Source: Coleofasciculus sp. FACHB-T130 (GTDB lineage Bacteria; Cyanobacteriota; Cyanobacteriia; Cyanobacteriales; FACHB-T130). From it: a stretch of 64,000 nt of DNA. The position numbers and the translations under genes are program-made. The stretch lies in the NCBI RefSeq assembly GCF_014695375.1, contig NZ_JACJOG010000037.1:124001-188000 (forward strand), given 5' to 3'. Below are positions 52,579 to 62,118 of this stretch, one piece after another (the first letter of the stretch is position 1; each line of letters begins with the position of its first letter). The notes under the pieces are model-generated. The model was not told the DNA's origin and searched no databases. It saw only the letters and a list, made by a program, of their open reading frames with translations.

Positions 52579-53469
52579 ATGAGTACGCAAAATCAGAAAC
52601 ATTCGGTTAAAAAGCTTGTTAGCTTGATGAGCGTTGCTGGCGCTAGTGTTTTCCTCAGTTTTCCAGCATTAGCCCTCATCAATTCCAACTCTAGTACGAG
52701 AAGCCAACAATTATTAGCTCAGAGTACTCCAGGTGGGACACAAACAAATCCATCTGGCGCTGGTGCTAACCAACAAACTCCCGCTGGTACGGGTACGGGT
52801 ACTAACCAACAAATTCCCGCTGGTACTGGTACGGGGACGAACCAACAAACTCCCGCCGGTACTCGTACTGGGCAACCTAATTATGAGGTAATTAGTCCAG
52901 GAGTTGTGCAACAGAATCCGGCAGGTGCGGGCACTACCCAGCAAACTCCAGCAGGAACTGGCGCTGGGCAACAAACTCCAGCAGGCGCGGGTACAATTCA
53001 ACAAAATCCCACAGGTACAGGTACAGGTACAGGTACTGGGCAACAAACTCCAGCAGGCGCGGGTACAACTCAACAAAATCCAGCCGGAACTGGCGCTGGG
53101 CAACAAAGTCCATCTGGCGCGGGTACAACTCAGCAGAATCCAGCCGGAACTGGGGCTGGACAACAAAATCCGGCAGGAACGGGTACAACTCAGCAGAATC
53201 CAGCCGGAACTGGGACTGGGCAACAAAATCCAATAGGAACGGGCACTACCCAACAGAATCCCGCAGGTAATACTCCAGGGGCTACGCAACGGAGTGGTCG
53301 GCAGGGGAATTATACTCAGTACATGAGACTTGGGTACGCTGCAACCCAACAAAGAGATTACCAAACTGCTTTGATTAACTTTAGAAGGGCGCTTAATCTA
53401 CGTCCTGGGGATTCGTATGCGACACGAGCGATTAGCAATGTAGAAAGCTATCTTCAACGCAGTCGTTAG
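52579..53469 (+). CDS. Secreted Q/G/T/N-P-A-G repeat protein with C-terminal TPR-like region
   Basis: This 296 aa protein has a signal peptide (hydrophobic about 16-33, with SFPALALINS cleavage region). It then carries about 15 tandem units of 10 residues like TQQNPAGTGA or GQQTPAGAGT (about 50-235), encoded by about 30-bp DNA repeats. The C-terminus (RLGYAATQQRDYQTALINFR, then RALNLRPGDSYATRAI) is a single TPR-like motif. The low-complexity middle looks like a spacer or a surface-exposed flexible region. It ends in a terminator centred on a GCGATCGC octamer. No function is assigned. Confidence 0.78.
   Translation: MSTQNQKHSVKKLVSLMSVAGASVFLSFPALALINSNSSTRSQQLLAQSTPGGTQTNPSGAGANQQTPAGTGTGTNQQIPAGTGTGTNQQTPAGTRTGQPNYEVISPGVVQQNPAGAGTTQQTPAGTGAGQQTPAGAGTIQQNPTGTGTGTGTGQQTPAGAGTTQQNPAGTGAGQQSPSGAGTTQQNPAGTGAGQQNPAGTGTTQQNPAGTGTGQQNPIGTGTTQQNPAGNTPGATQRSGRQGNYTQYMRLGYAATQQRDYQTALINFRRALNLRPGDSYATRAISNVESYLQRSR
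52730..53280 (+). repeat. 30-bp tandem repeat array in the coding region
   Basis: Roughly 15 degenerate copies of a unit of about 30 bp encode Q-Q-x-P-A-G-(T/A)-G-(T/A)-x. Such arrays expand and contract by slippage, so copy number probably varies between strains. Confidence 0.75.
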
Positions 53470-53492
53470 TTAAATCTTCGGTGAGGATCGGC

Positions 53493-53530
53493 AAACAGGG
53501 AGTCGCGATCGCGACTCCCTGTTTTTTAGA
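53493..53530 (+). terminator. Terminator with a HIP1 octamer at its centre
   Basis: A perfect 32-bp palindrome (53493-53524) reads AAACAGGGAGTCGCGA then its complement. The middle contains GCGATCGC, followed by TTTTTTAG. It ends the repeat-protein transcript. Confidence 0.85.
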
Positions 53531-53587
53531 CTAATTCTGCCTGACGCGCGATCGCTTCCTACCAGTCTGTCATCGGAAGCTCAACGC

Positions 53588-54592
53588 TTACGCAGCGCTA
53601 GTGCGGGTGCGAAGTTTGTCAATCGTCACGGCGATAATAATCACAAGACCTTTAACAACCAACTGCCAGAAAAATGACACGTTCATCAGGGTTAACCCAT
53701 TGTTGAGGAGGGCAATAATTAAAGCACCCAGTAAAGTCCCCCAGATGGTGCCAATGCCACCCGTGAAGCTGGTTCCTCCTAAAATGACGGCAGCGATCGC
53801 ATCAAGTTCGTAGCCTTGACCTAACATACCCGTCGCACTGTAGAGACGCGAGGCGCTCATCACTCCGCCTAAACCGGAAAGCAACCCACTCACACCATAA
53901 ACAAATAACAGCACCCGACTCACCTTAATTCCTGTTAGTCGTGCTGCCCGTATGTTACCGCCTACGGCGTAAATATGCCTTCCCAATACTGTCCGTCTTA
54001 AGACAAACCAACTCGCTACAACAGCAAGCAAAGCAATCACAACTAGCCAGGGAATGGGACCAAGATAATTGTTGCCTATCCAAGCAAAATTTAGATTTCG
54101 ATTTAGAACGGTCGTGCCATTAGCAACTAAGTAAGCAACACCCCGCAAAGCCGTATAAGAACCAAGCGTGACGATAAAAGGTGGCAAACCTAAATAGGCA
54201 ATCAACGACCCATTTAGTAAGCCTAGACCTAATCCTGCTAATAGGGCGGCTGGTATGGCGAGCAAACCAAGACCGGGGATCAACGAGACAAGCACCCCGA
54301 CAACTGCGGTTACGCCCAAAATTGACCCCACAGAAAGGTCAATTCCTCCGGTCAAAATAACGAACGTCATTCCGGTCGCTAGCACGATGTTGATCGATGC
54401 TTGCCGAATGACATTAATCAGATTTCCGGGCGAAAGAAAGCTTGGCGTAACAATTGAAAAAATTATACAGATTGCAACCAAAATCGGGAGGATGCCAGCA
54501 ACCTGAATGAAATTTTTCCAAGCTTGACGATTACTCGCTTTAGAGCGATCGCTCGTTCCATTTCTGGTGGTTCTTACTTCTGTTTGACTCAT
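53588..54592 (-). CDS. Ribose-type sugar ABC transporter permease
   Basis: This 334 aa inner-membrane protein matches the RbsC/FrtC type (BPD_transp_2). Eight or nine hydrophobic segments are visible. Characteristic motifs are [54 protein letters not shown] and [20 protein letters not shown]. It is the third gene of the unit substrate-binding protein, ATPase, permease; its ATG overlaps the ATPase stop by four bases. Transport of ribose, fructose or a related sugar is likely. Confidence 0.92.
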   Translation of the reverse strand: MSQTEVRTTRNGTSDRSKASNRQAWKNFIQVAGILPILVAICIIFSIVTPSFLSPGNLINVIRQASINIVLATGMTFVILTGGIDLSVGSILGVTAVVGVLVSLIPGLGLLAIPAALLAGLGLGLLNGSLIAYLGLPPFIVTLGSYTALRGVAYLVANGTTVLNRNLNFAWIGNNYLGPIPWLVVIALLAVVASWFVLRRTVLGRHIYAVGGNIRAARLTGIKVSRVLLFVYGVSGLLSGLGGVMSASRLYSATGMLGQGYELDAIAAVILGGTSFTGGIGTIWGTLLGALIIALLNNGLTLMNVSFFWQLVVKGLVIIIAVTIDKLRTRTSAA

Positions 54593-56133
54593 GATTTTGC
54601 TACCTCTCTTGCCCCTGTGGCATAACCCATGATGTTCTCTTGTGTAATTGCTTCCCCAGTTGAGCCGCCTACTTCACCAACCAGGCTTCCCGCACGCATC
54701 ACCAAGACGCGATCGCTCATTCCCACGATTTCCGGCAGTTCGCTGGAAATCATCAAAATGGCTACACCTTTTGCTGCCAGATCGCTAATAATTCGATAAA
54801 TTTCGCTTTTCGCGCCGATGTCAACGCCGCGCGTAGGTTCATCGAGCAAAAGTACCTTGGGATTAATTGCCAACCAACGGGCTAGCAATAACTTCTGCTG
54901 ATTTCCCCCAGATAAATCCATTGCCCTGATGCTTGGGCTGGCAAGACGAATCCCTAAGTTGCTAACGGCATCAGCCACAATTTTAAAAAGGGATTTTGAG
55001 TTGATGATGCCAGAGGTTGCCTCTCGTCCAAGAACATTCATAGTGATATTTTCACCAGAACTTATCTCCAGAAATAGACCGAGATCCTTACGATCTTCTG
55101 GGACATAGGCAATTCCCGCTTTAATTGCATCATCGGGTGTCGAGATATTGAGAGAACGACCTTCCAGCTTTATTTCACCGCTAGCCTTTCGGTCAGCACC
55201 AAAAATAAGACGAGCAATTTCAGTTCTGCCTGCGCCAACCAAGCCTGCTAAACCAACAATTTCCCCAGCATGCAGTTTAAAACTCGCAGATTTTACCTTG
55301 CGCCCATCACTTAAATTCTTTACCTCAAGGACTACTGAGCCAGGATGGGTTTGACGCTTATGTTCGTATAAATCCTGTAAAGAACGACCCACCATCATTT
55401 CTACTAAGCGAGGGGCGGAAATTTCACTCCTCTCCAGAGAGCCTATATACCCGCCATCTCGAATCACGCTAACGCGGTCAGCAAGCGCATAAATCTCTTC
55501 CATCCGATGGCTAATGTAAATAATCGCAATCCCTTCATTCCGCAAGCGGCGAACAACCTCAAAAAGTTTCTCTGTCTCTCGGTCTGAAAGCGCTGCTGTC
55601 GGCTCATCCATTACTAGAATGCGGCTCTTGTGTTTGAGCGCCCTAGCAATTTCAACTTGCTGCTGTTCTGCAATGGAAAGGGTTGAAACCAGGTCGCCCG
55701 CATCAAAACTCGCGTCGAGGTTTCTCAATACCTCAGATGCTTGATGCCGCATTCCGTCTCGGTCAATGAAGGTACCTCCTTTCTTAAGCTCGCTCCCCAT
55801 AAAAATGTTTTCAGCAACGGTCAGATTTGGGGCGAGATTAAGCTCTTGATAAATAATGGCTATACCCAAATCTCTGGCTTGACCTGGGTCTGTCATCTTA
55901 ACAGCTTGACCGTCAATTCTGATTTCCCCTGCATCGGCTATATAGGCTCCAGCTAGGATTTTCATCAGCGTACTCTTGCCTGCACCATTTTCACCCATAA
56001 GGGCATGAACTTCCCCAGGATAAATAGTGAGATTTACATCATGCAAGGCGGTGAAACCATTAAAGGTTTTTGTAATTCCTTGCATTTCGAGTACTGGTTT
56101 AGTTTTTATTGAGGGTTGAGTGCTACTTGCCAT
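54589..56133 (-). CDS. Sugar ABC transporter ATPase (RbsA type, two ABC domains)
   Basis: This 514 aa cytosolic ATPase has two fused nucleotide-binding domains. Domain 1 has Walker [15 protein letters not shown], signature [15 protein letters not shown] and Walker [13 protein letters not shown]. Domain 2 has the degenerate Walker [17 protein letters not shown], as is normal in RbsA/XylG/MglA, with signature [15 protein letters not shown] and [15 protein letters not shown]. It overlaps the permease start by 4 bp and lies 88 bp after the substrate-binding protein gene. Confidence 0.93.
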   Translation of the reverse strand: MASSTQPSIKTKPVLEMQGITKTFNGFTALHDVNLTIYPGEVHALMGENGAGKSTLMKILAGAYIADAGEIRIDGQAVKMTDPGQARDLGIAIIYQELNLAPNLTVAENIFMGSELKKGGTFIDRDGMRHQASEVLRNLDASFDAGDLVSTLSIAEQQQVEIARALKHKSRILVMDEPTAALSDRETEKLFEVVRRLRNEGIAIIYISHRMEEIYALADRVSVIRDGGYIGSLERSEISAPRLVEMMVGRSLQDLYEHKRQTHPGSVVLEVKNLSDGRKVKSASFKLHAGEIVGLAGLVGAGRTEIARLIFGADRKASGEIKLEGRSLNISTPDDAIKAGIAYVPEDRKDLGLFLEISSGENITMNVLGREATSGIINSKSLFKIVADAVSNLGIRLASPSIRAMDLSGGNQQKLLLARWLAINPKVLLLDEPTRGVDIGAKSEIYRIISDLAAKGVAILMISSELPEIVGMSDRVLVMRAGSLVGEVGGSTGEAITQENIMGYATGAREVAKS

Positions 56134-56221
56134 CAGAAATCCCTGTAATGTTTGTGAAAATACGATTCAAATGGATGGATTATCAAGTCATAAATTGGTG
56201 CAATTAACGACAAAAATTTCG

Positions 56222-57199
56222 TTATTCACTTGTCCAGCCTTTATGCTGATTCACGTTTTCACGAGTAACCAACGTGACTGGAATGAGAATGTCTGGATTG
56301 GCAGGCTTGTTCCCTTTGATAATGTCATTCCCGACCTCTACTGCCTTGGCTGCCATGCGAAAGGGATCTTGAGCCGCAGTCGCAACAAATAAGCTATTTT
56401 CCTGCTTGAGCGCATCTAGAGCTTCGGGTGCGCCATCGACGCCAACAATAAAGAACTCTTTCCGTTGTGCTTGGGTAGCAGCTAGCTCCGCACCAATCCC
56501 ACAAGGGTCATTAATTGCAAAAACGGCATCAATTTTTGGGAAGGATGTGAGCAAATCGCTCATGACTCTCAACCCACCATCACGGCTACCTTCTGCATTC
56601 TGATCTTTTGAAAGGATCTTGATATTGGGATATTTGGAAAATACGCTCAGACATCCTTGGACTCGCTCAACAACTGAAGCAACAGGAGGTCCGTTGATAA
56701 TTACAACATTGCCTTGACCCTTCAATCGATCGGCAATGTATTGACAACTTACTTCACCTGCTTGCACGTTATTGGAGGTAACAGTGGCATCAACACCTCC
56801 TTCAGCGGCAGTATCAACTGCAATGATTGGAATTCCTGCTTGTTTAGCTTTTTCAACTGCTGCAAAAATCCCCTTACTGTCAGCAGCATTAAGTATAATC
56901 ATGCTGACATCTGAGGCAATGAAATTTTCAATTTGATTAAATTGCTGATTTAAATCGTCCCCGCTGGAGACGAGGGTTGTGCTAACGTCCGCACCGCCAA
57001 TTCTCTTAGCTGCCGCCTCTGCACCCTTACCAACTTGTACAAAGAAGGGGTTGCCGAGATCGCGGACTGTGACAGCAACCGATGAAAGTTCTGAACTGTT
57101 TTGTTGGCTGTTTTGAGTGTTCTGGGGAGCTGACGTGCAACTCACAAGAGCGCTACTAGCTAGACTAAAAAGACTCAATGCGATCGCTACTCGTTTCAC
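56222..57199 (-). CDS. Sugar ABC transporter substrate-binding lipoprotein (RbsB type)
   Basis: This 325 aa periplasmic binding protein (type 1 fold) has a lipoprotein signal, MKRVAIALSLFSLASSALVSC, with lipobox LVSC. Motifs of the family are NPFFVQVGKGAEAAAKRIGG, GIPIIAVDTAAEGG, SNNVQAGEVSCQYIADRL and NDPCGIGAELAATQAQR. I chose GTG 57199 because GGAG lies 6-7 bases upstream and it gives a standard lipoprotein signal; TTG or GTG starts further upstream (to 57259) would add a long charged leader. Fructose or ribose type uptake is likely. Confidence 0.9.
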   Translation of the reverse strand: MKRVAIALSLFSLASSALVSCTSAPQNTQNSQQNSSELSSVAVTVRDLGNPFFVQVGKGAEAAAKRIGGADVSTTLVSSGDDLNQQFNQIENFIASDVSMIILNAADSKGIFAAVEKAKQAGIPIIAVDTAAEGGVDATVTSNNVQAGEVSCQYIADRLKGQGNVVIINGPPVASVVERVQGCLSVFSKYPNIKILSKDQNAEGSRDGGLRVMSDLLTSFPKIDAVFAINDPCGIGAELAATQAQRKEFFIVGVDGAPEALDALKQENSLFVATAAQDPFRMAAKAVEVGNDIIKGNKPANPDILIPVTLVTRENVNQHKGWTSE

Positions 57200-57468
57200 C
57201 TTAAACTCCAATGAATGCTCATTTGGAAAGAGTCGCGCGAATCTTAGCCCGCAAACCAAAAAGTAATCCTTTCAGATTGAAGCTTTAATACCTTAAGTGT
57301 TAGGTAATAAAATTCCAATTATAGGGTTATACAATTCCTTTTTCTTTCTTGCTAGTAAAATTTTCTCAATTCAATTGCCGGAACGCTTATTTGAAGAAAA
57401 ATATTCAGGAAATCCCTTCTTGCTTCCTCCTAAGAAAAGTTATTTTTTCCTAAAATTTATTAAAATTG

Positions 57469-57482
57469 TGTAAGCGTTTTAA
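57469..57482. promoter_or_regulatory. LacI-type operator candidate upstream of the sugar transporter
   Basis: TGTAAGCGTTTTAA matches the general LacI-family pattern TGNAANCGNTTNCA at all but one defined position. It lies about 270 bp upstream of the substrate-binding protein start. Cyanobacterial fructose transporters are repressed by a LacI-family regulator, so it is a reasonable candidate; no such regulator is in the window. Confidence 0.35.
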
Positions 57483-58151
57483 AGTTTCAAAACTAGAGAA
57501 AACTTTTTAGCAAAAGCCACTAAAGGTTTTGTTTAAAGGCTTGCAGAGTCTTCTTCTATTTGACTCGCGATATCGTATATTTTGCGACTTAAATACTGAG
57601 TTAGCATCAATCTCAAGATAGAGGAAAGACATTTAAAACAAGCAAATTTTATTGAGTTTTGTGTATGAGTTCTTATAAAGATTGTTGGGATTATTCATTC
57701 AATGCTTAAGAGGTAGGCTAAAGTAGTTATAGCTAAGTAATACGGCTTGTTAATAATTAATAATTTTTTGTTTTAATGTATTTGATTTAATGTAAAGAGG
57801 TAGGAATCTTGTCAAGAGGCTGGGATTGTTCAAACGCCTCATATTAGATGCAAACGTCATAATTGCAGAAATGTTTGACCAAGGGTTTTATCAAACATTC
57901 ATGACAAGTTATGTAAATGTGGTTACTTGCGTGTTGATTGAGATTTTCGCTTTGGAGCGATCGCTCCCATCGTTGAGCTGGGTTGATGAAAACCCAAGTA
58001 TGCATCTACTGCTTTGTGATTGATGCTCGTTGCGAAAATTGACTGAGGCGGTCACGAATGTCAAAGGGAAGCAGCCACGATCTTCTTGTAGTGACTGCTT
58101 TTGAGGGCCTCCTAACTCTATCAACCGTTCAAGTTGACCATTAGATTTTGT

Positions 58152-58207
58152 CTATAGTGCGCCTATAGTGTGTTAGTTACCGAACCGCATAAATCCTGAC
58201 ACTATAG
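58152..58207. promoter_or_regulatory. Triple CTATAGTG motif upstream of the C39 exporter
   Basis: CTATAGTG occurs at 58152-58159 and 58163-58170 as direct repeats, and inverted as CACTATAG at 58200-58207. The second and third form a perfect 9-bp inverted repeat (CTATAGTGT/ACACTATAG). They end 12 bp before the start codon at 58220. This looks like a regulator-binding array. Confidence 0.4.
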
Positions 58208-58219
58208 CATGAGTTAAGC

Positions 58220-60364
58220 ATGAAGTACGAGCATGTCTTACAACACAGTGAAGAAGACTGCGGAGCGGCGTGTCTTGCTGCGATCGCGAAACACCACGGG
58301 CGGACTTTTACGCTCAACCGTATCCGTGAAGCCGTAGGCACTGGACAGCTAGGAACCACATTGCTAGGACTCCGGCGGGGTGCAGAAGCACTCGGTTTTA
58401 ATGCTAGAGCAGTGAAAGCTTCACCACAGATTCTTGACAAATTGAAGCAAGCACCGCTACCAGCCGTCATTCACTGGAAAGGCTACCACTGGGTTGTTTT
58501 ATACGGGCAACACCGGAAAAAATATGCGATCGCCGATCCCGCTGTCGGCATCCGTTACCTCACTAAAAACGAGCTAGCGGCAGGCTGGACAAATGGCATC
58601 ATGCTGTTACTAGAGCCAGACTCGGCCCGCTTTTTTGCCCAAGTTGATGATAAAGTTGGCGGTTTTGGGCGTTTCTTTAAACCCGTCTGGGCTTACCGAG
58701 GGATTCTGGCTGAGGCATTTATCATTAACCTTGTCTTGGGGTTGCTTTCCCTGACATCCCCCTTCCTCATCCAAATCCTCACCGATGATGTGTTGGTTCG
58801 GGGGGATACCCAGCTACTAACGGGTGTCGTGACTGCTGTTATGGTGATGAATGTTGTATCCAGTAGCCTCAGACTGGTGCAATCTAACCTAATCGCCCAT
58901 TTTTCTCAACGGCTCCAATTAGGCTTAGTTTTAGAATTTGGCAGAGCAATTTTGCGTTTGCCGCTTTCCTATTATGAAGCTCGTCGCAGTGGCGAAATTG
59001 TCAGCCGCTTGCGAGATATTCAAGAAATTAATCAGTTAGTTTCTCAAGTCGTTGTCAGCTTGCCGAGCCAGCTATTTATTGCCATCGTTTCTTTTAGTTT
59101 GATGTTGTTCTACAGCATCAAACTAACAAGTGTTGCTGTGTGCATTGCTGTTGTTATGACAATTTCCACAATTATTTTCCTGCCGACACTGCAACAAAAA
59201 ACTCGGAGCTTATTAGTCTTAGAAGCAGAAAATCAAGGCATTTTAGTTGAGACTTTTAAAGGGGCACTGACGCTCAAAACGACTACATCTGCACCGCAAT
59301 TTTGGGAAGAATTTCAGAGTCGCTTCGGTCGCCTTGCCAACATCACCTTCCGCACGATTCAGATTGTCATTATTAACAGTACCTTTTCTGGATTAGTTTC
59401 TAGTATCGGTAGCGTCATCTTACTTTGGTTTGGCAGTAGCCTGGTGATTAGTAAAGAATTAACCATTGGGCAACTGTTAGCTTTTAACGGCATGAATGGA
59501 AATTTTCTAGCGTTTATTGGGGCAGTCGTGGGATTTGTCGATGAACTCACTCGCGTTCAAACCGCTACCCAACGTCTTACGGAAGTAATTGACTCTACAC
59601 CAGAAAATCCAGTCGATGACAAAAGACCCTTTGCTAAAATTCCGGGAGATGCAGATATTATTTCCACAAATCTCAACTTCCACCATGCTGGCAGAACTGA
59701 CCTTTTAGAAGATTTTTCGCTAACCATTCCTGGAGGAAAAGTTATTGCACTCATTGGTAAATCTGGCTGCGGTAAAAGCACCCTGGCGAAGTTAATCGCT
59801 GGATTATATTCACCACATTCTGGAAATCTCCGCATTGGCATGTATAATTTGCAAGATTTATCACTTGATTGCTTGCGACAACAGGTGATTCTCGTTCCTC
59901 AAGAGCCTCACTTTTGGAGTCGCTCAATTGTGGAAAACTTCCGCTTAGGTTCCCCTCACGTTGCATTTGAACACATTGTGAGAGCTTGCCAGATTGCGGG
60001 TGCAGATGAATTTATCAGCAAGCTACCCGACAAATATCAAACCGTTTTGGGTGAATTCGGGGCAAATATTTCTGGCGGACAGCGGCAACGATTAGCAATT
60101 GCCAGAGCGATTGTAAACGAGCCGCCAGTTCTGATTTTAGATGAATCCACGGGGGGACTCGATCCGGTGAGCGAAGCGCAAGTTTTAGAGCAGTTGCTGT
60201 CTCACCGCCAAGGCAGAACCACCATTTTAATTAGCCACCGCCCCAGAGTAATTAATCGAGCTGATTGGATTGTTTTTCTGGAGCAAGGTCGCTTGAAATT
60301 GCAAGGTTCTCTGGAGGAGCTACAAGCCCAAACTGGCGCTCATTTGGACTTTTTGATTCCCTAA
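58220..60364 (+). CDS. Peptidase-containing ABC exporter (C39 bacteriocin-processing type)
   Basis: This 714 aa exporter cleaves double-glycine leader peptides and exports the cargo. The N-terminal C39 peptidase has catalytic Cys in HSEEDCGAACLAAIAKHHG, His in IHWKGYHWVVLYG and Asp in IADPAVGIRYL. The TM domain spans about 150-430. The ABC domain has GKSGCGKSTLAKL (Walker A), NISGGQRQRLAIARA (signature) and PVLILDESTGGLDP (Walker B). No HlyD partner or double-glycine precursor gene is recognised nearby, so the cargo is unknown. Confidence 0.93.
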   Translation: MKYEHVLQHSEEDCGAACLAAIAKHHGRTFTLNRIREAVGTGQLGTTLLGLRRGAEALGFNARAVKASPQILDKLKQAPLPAVIHWKGYHWVVLYGQHRKKYAIADPAVGIRYLTKNELAAGWTNGIMLLLEPDSARFFAQVDDKVGGFGRFFKPVWAYRGILAEAFIINLVLGLLSLTSPFLIQILTDDVLVRGDTQLLTGVVTAVMVMNVVSSSLRLVQSNLIAHFSQRLQLGLVLEFGRAILRLPLSYYEARRSGEIVSRLRDIQEINQLVSQVVVSLPSQLFIAIVSFSLMLFYSIKLTSVAVCIAVVMTISTIIFLPTLQQKTRSLLVLEAENQGILVETFKGALTLKTTTSAPQFWEEFQSRFGRLANITFRTIQIVIINSTFSGLVSSIGSVILLWFGSSLVISKELTIGQLLAFNGMNGNFLAFIGAVVGFVDELTRVQTATQRLTEVIDSTPENPVDDKRPFAKIPGDADIISTNLNFHHAGRTDLLEDFSLTIPGGKVIALIGKSGCGKSTLAKLIAGLYSPHSGNLRIGMYNLQDLSLDCLRQQVILVPQEPHFWSRSIVENFRLGSPHVAFEHIVRACQIAGADEFISKLPDKYQTVLGEFGANISGGQRQRLAIARAIVNEPPVLILDESTGGLDPVSEAQVLEQLLSHRQGRTTILISHRPRVINRADWIVFLEQGRLKLQGSLEELQAQTGAHLDFLIP

Positions 60365-60374
60365 AGTGAAATGA

Positions 60375-61106
60375 TTATTTTACAGAGGCATTGGTGAGGT
60401 TAACATTGCTGGCAGAGGATGCGGAGAGGCTTTTTATGGTAACGTTCGCCGTGGCGGATGTCGTGTTGTCGCCTAAGAAAATCAGGTTGGAAGTTGTGTA
60501 AGGGTTGAGATATCCGGGAGGCGGTGTAAATCCGGTATATTGACGCAGATTGCCTTGCAAAACAGGAAAGGTAGAACCGTTCATAAACAGTTGATACTGG
60601 TTGTCTTTTACATACAATACATAGTTATTCATCGTTTTCTGGACGTTGAAAGTTACTTTCTCGCCTTGAGTAAAACCAACGTTTTGCGCCCAGATGCTAT
60701 TTTGCCAGAAACCTAATTCCAGCCCATAAGGTTGCGTTTCACCAGAGACGCCATTGCTCATCACAATCAGACTGAAGCCTGCACGATTGTTGTTGAGGTG
60801 AGTTTCTGAACTCACCTTGACGCTGAAACTGATGCTATATCCGGTACTGCGGTCAAGCAGCACTGGCGATACTTTGAAGTAGCCTGCCTGATTACTGCTA
60901 TTACCCGTATTCAAAATAGTGCCTTCACTAGAAGGCGATGCAGTCGGTACAGGAGACTTAAAAGCATTTTCTTTATATTCCCATCCCTGTTGAGCGGGCG
61001 TTTGATTTGGCTGCGATACGCCGTCGTAAAGAGGAACGGCGTTAGCAGAAGTGGCTCCCATCGCTAAGGTAAAGCCAACAGTAAGGGCGGCTAGAGTTTT
61101 TTTCAT
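60375..61106 (-). CDS. Secreted beta-sandwich protein (choice-of-anchor type)
   Basis: This 243 aa protein has a clear signal peptide, MKKTLAALTVGFTLAMGATS followed by ANA. It then has a beta-rich domain (TGYSISFSVKVSSETHLNNN, GFSLIVMSNGVSGETQPYGL, TFNVQKTMNNYVLYVKDNQY) like the concanavalin/LamG-like anchor domains of cyanobacterial secreted proteins. I chose ATG 61106, with AGGA 9 bases upstream; ATG 61130 would add eight residues. It converges with the C39 exporter gene 10 bp away; no double-glycine leader is present, so it uses the Sec route. Confidence 0.8.
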   Translation of the reverse strand: MKKTLAALTVGFTLAMGATSANAVPLYDGVSQPNQTPAQQGWEYKENAFKSPVPTASPSSEGTILNTGNSSNQAGYFKVSPVLLDRSTGYSISFSVKVSSETHLNNNRAGFSLIVMSNGVSGETQPYGLELGFWQNSIWAQNVGFTQGEKVTFNVQKTMNNYVLYVKDNQYQLFMNGSTFPVLQGNLRQYTGFTPPPGYLNPYTTSNLIFLGDNTTSATANVTIKSLSASSASNVNLTNASVK

Positions 61107-61738
61107 GAGTTTGTTTCCTTTGATGACCATCTCGTAAGTAAAAAGCCGATGTTTATAATTTTTTTGCGGGTTGGACTAGCATGAGAATGCAGGTTGTCTT
61201 TGAGCTTTAACGCCTAAATTGGCTCAGGAGATTTTGGATGGTACTTAAGACAGAAGACAGAAAAAATTAGTAGTTGCGGGATTTTTAATTGTCATTGCTA
61301 CCTGTTTCTCCTACCTACCACTTCCAAAAACGTTCATCGCTTAACAAACCTGCAACACCTTACAGGGGCGAGACAAAGCTTCTAAAAAATTCATAACTGG
61401 AAGCGATCGCTCTCATACATCTCATAAAGCCGATGCATAACGCTAGGAACTCTCGAATTCCTAATCAATCCTGATTCCAGATACTTTACATCTTGCACCT
61501 ACCAAATCAAAGCTCTGCCTTGATTCCTCTCGTTCTCTAGGCTGACGCTTAGAAACGAGAAGTGGAGGGATTGTTGCCTTCCCAGTTCCCAGAGTAAGGT
61601 GCAAAATGTCCGTGTTCCCTACCCTACACTCAAATATCCAAATTCAACGAACTGTAGCTTCGCCACTGAAATGAGTAGATTTCACCGCTGATCTGAGGAT
61701 ATTGCTATCCGTATTATCACCGATGAAATAATCCTTTA

Positions 61739-61759
61739 CCCTAAATTTATAATTTAGGG
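61739..61759. repeat. CCCTAAATT hairpin
   Basis: CCCTAAATT (61739-61747), loop TAT and AATTTAGGG (61751-61759) form a perfect 9-bp stem. Confidence 0.55.
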
Positions 61760-61967
61760 GCTTTAAATGAAGTTTCTGTGAATTAAGCGCGATCCTGCAA
61801 GCGATCGCATCATTTTCTGATATTAATCGTGAGCCAGAATCACTTGTTAATATTATCTAGCCGAAGTTTTTTCCTTGAAAACAGTAACAATTTACTACAG
61901 AAATTACAACTATCAACTATCTATCGATATATATAGCAGTTCTCACTTTGTTTCGATATCTACTCGT

Positions 61968-62018
61968 AACCTCACCCCTAACCTCTTCTCTGAAATTGAG
62001 GAGGAGCAGGGGTGGGTT
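61968..62018. repeat. Degenerate AACCTCACCCCT dispersed repeat
   Basis: AACCTCACCCCT (61968-61979) faces AGGGGTGGGTT (62008-62018), near-complementary. It is a decayed copy of the CTCACCCCTAACCCCTCTCC type repeat found widely between cyanobacterial genes. Confidence 0.6.
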
Positions 62019-62118
62019 TATGTACTGCTTCCAAACAAGAATTCTGATATTTTAGCTAAGACCGAGCTAAGTAGGATGGACAATCCTGAACGTAGACAAG
62101 TGCTATTTGAGTGCAGCT

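Larger units (their letters stand above)
57200..58219. other. 1-kb AT-rich divergent intergenic region
   Basis: This is the control region between the sugar transporter (minus) and the C39 exporter (plus). It contains a LacI-type operator candidate (57469-57482) and three CTATAGTG copies (58152-58207), described separately. A 65-codon frame at 57826-58023, beginning like a PIN domain (LILDANVIIAEMF), does not continue as one and is probably chance. Confidence 0.5.
61107..62118. other. 1-kb intergenic region with palindromic repeats
   Basis: No gene is supported. A hairpin at 61739-61759 and a degenerate CCTCACCCCTAACC-type repeat at 61968-62018 are described separately. An 83-codon plus frame at 61875-62126 is partly formed by that repeat and is rejected as a gene. 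Confidence 0.5.

Noticed and set aside
52714-53364. 216-codon minus-strand frame rich in Ser/Leu/Trp
   Set aside because: It is the antisense shadow of the tandem-repeat region and has no independent signal.
57826-58023. 65-codon plus-strand frame beginning like a PIN domain (LILDANVIIAEMF)
   Set aside because: The resemblance stops after about 15 residues, no other PIN acidic residues follow, and the start is TTG without a ribosome-binding site.
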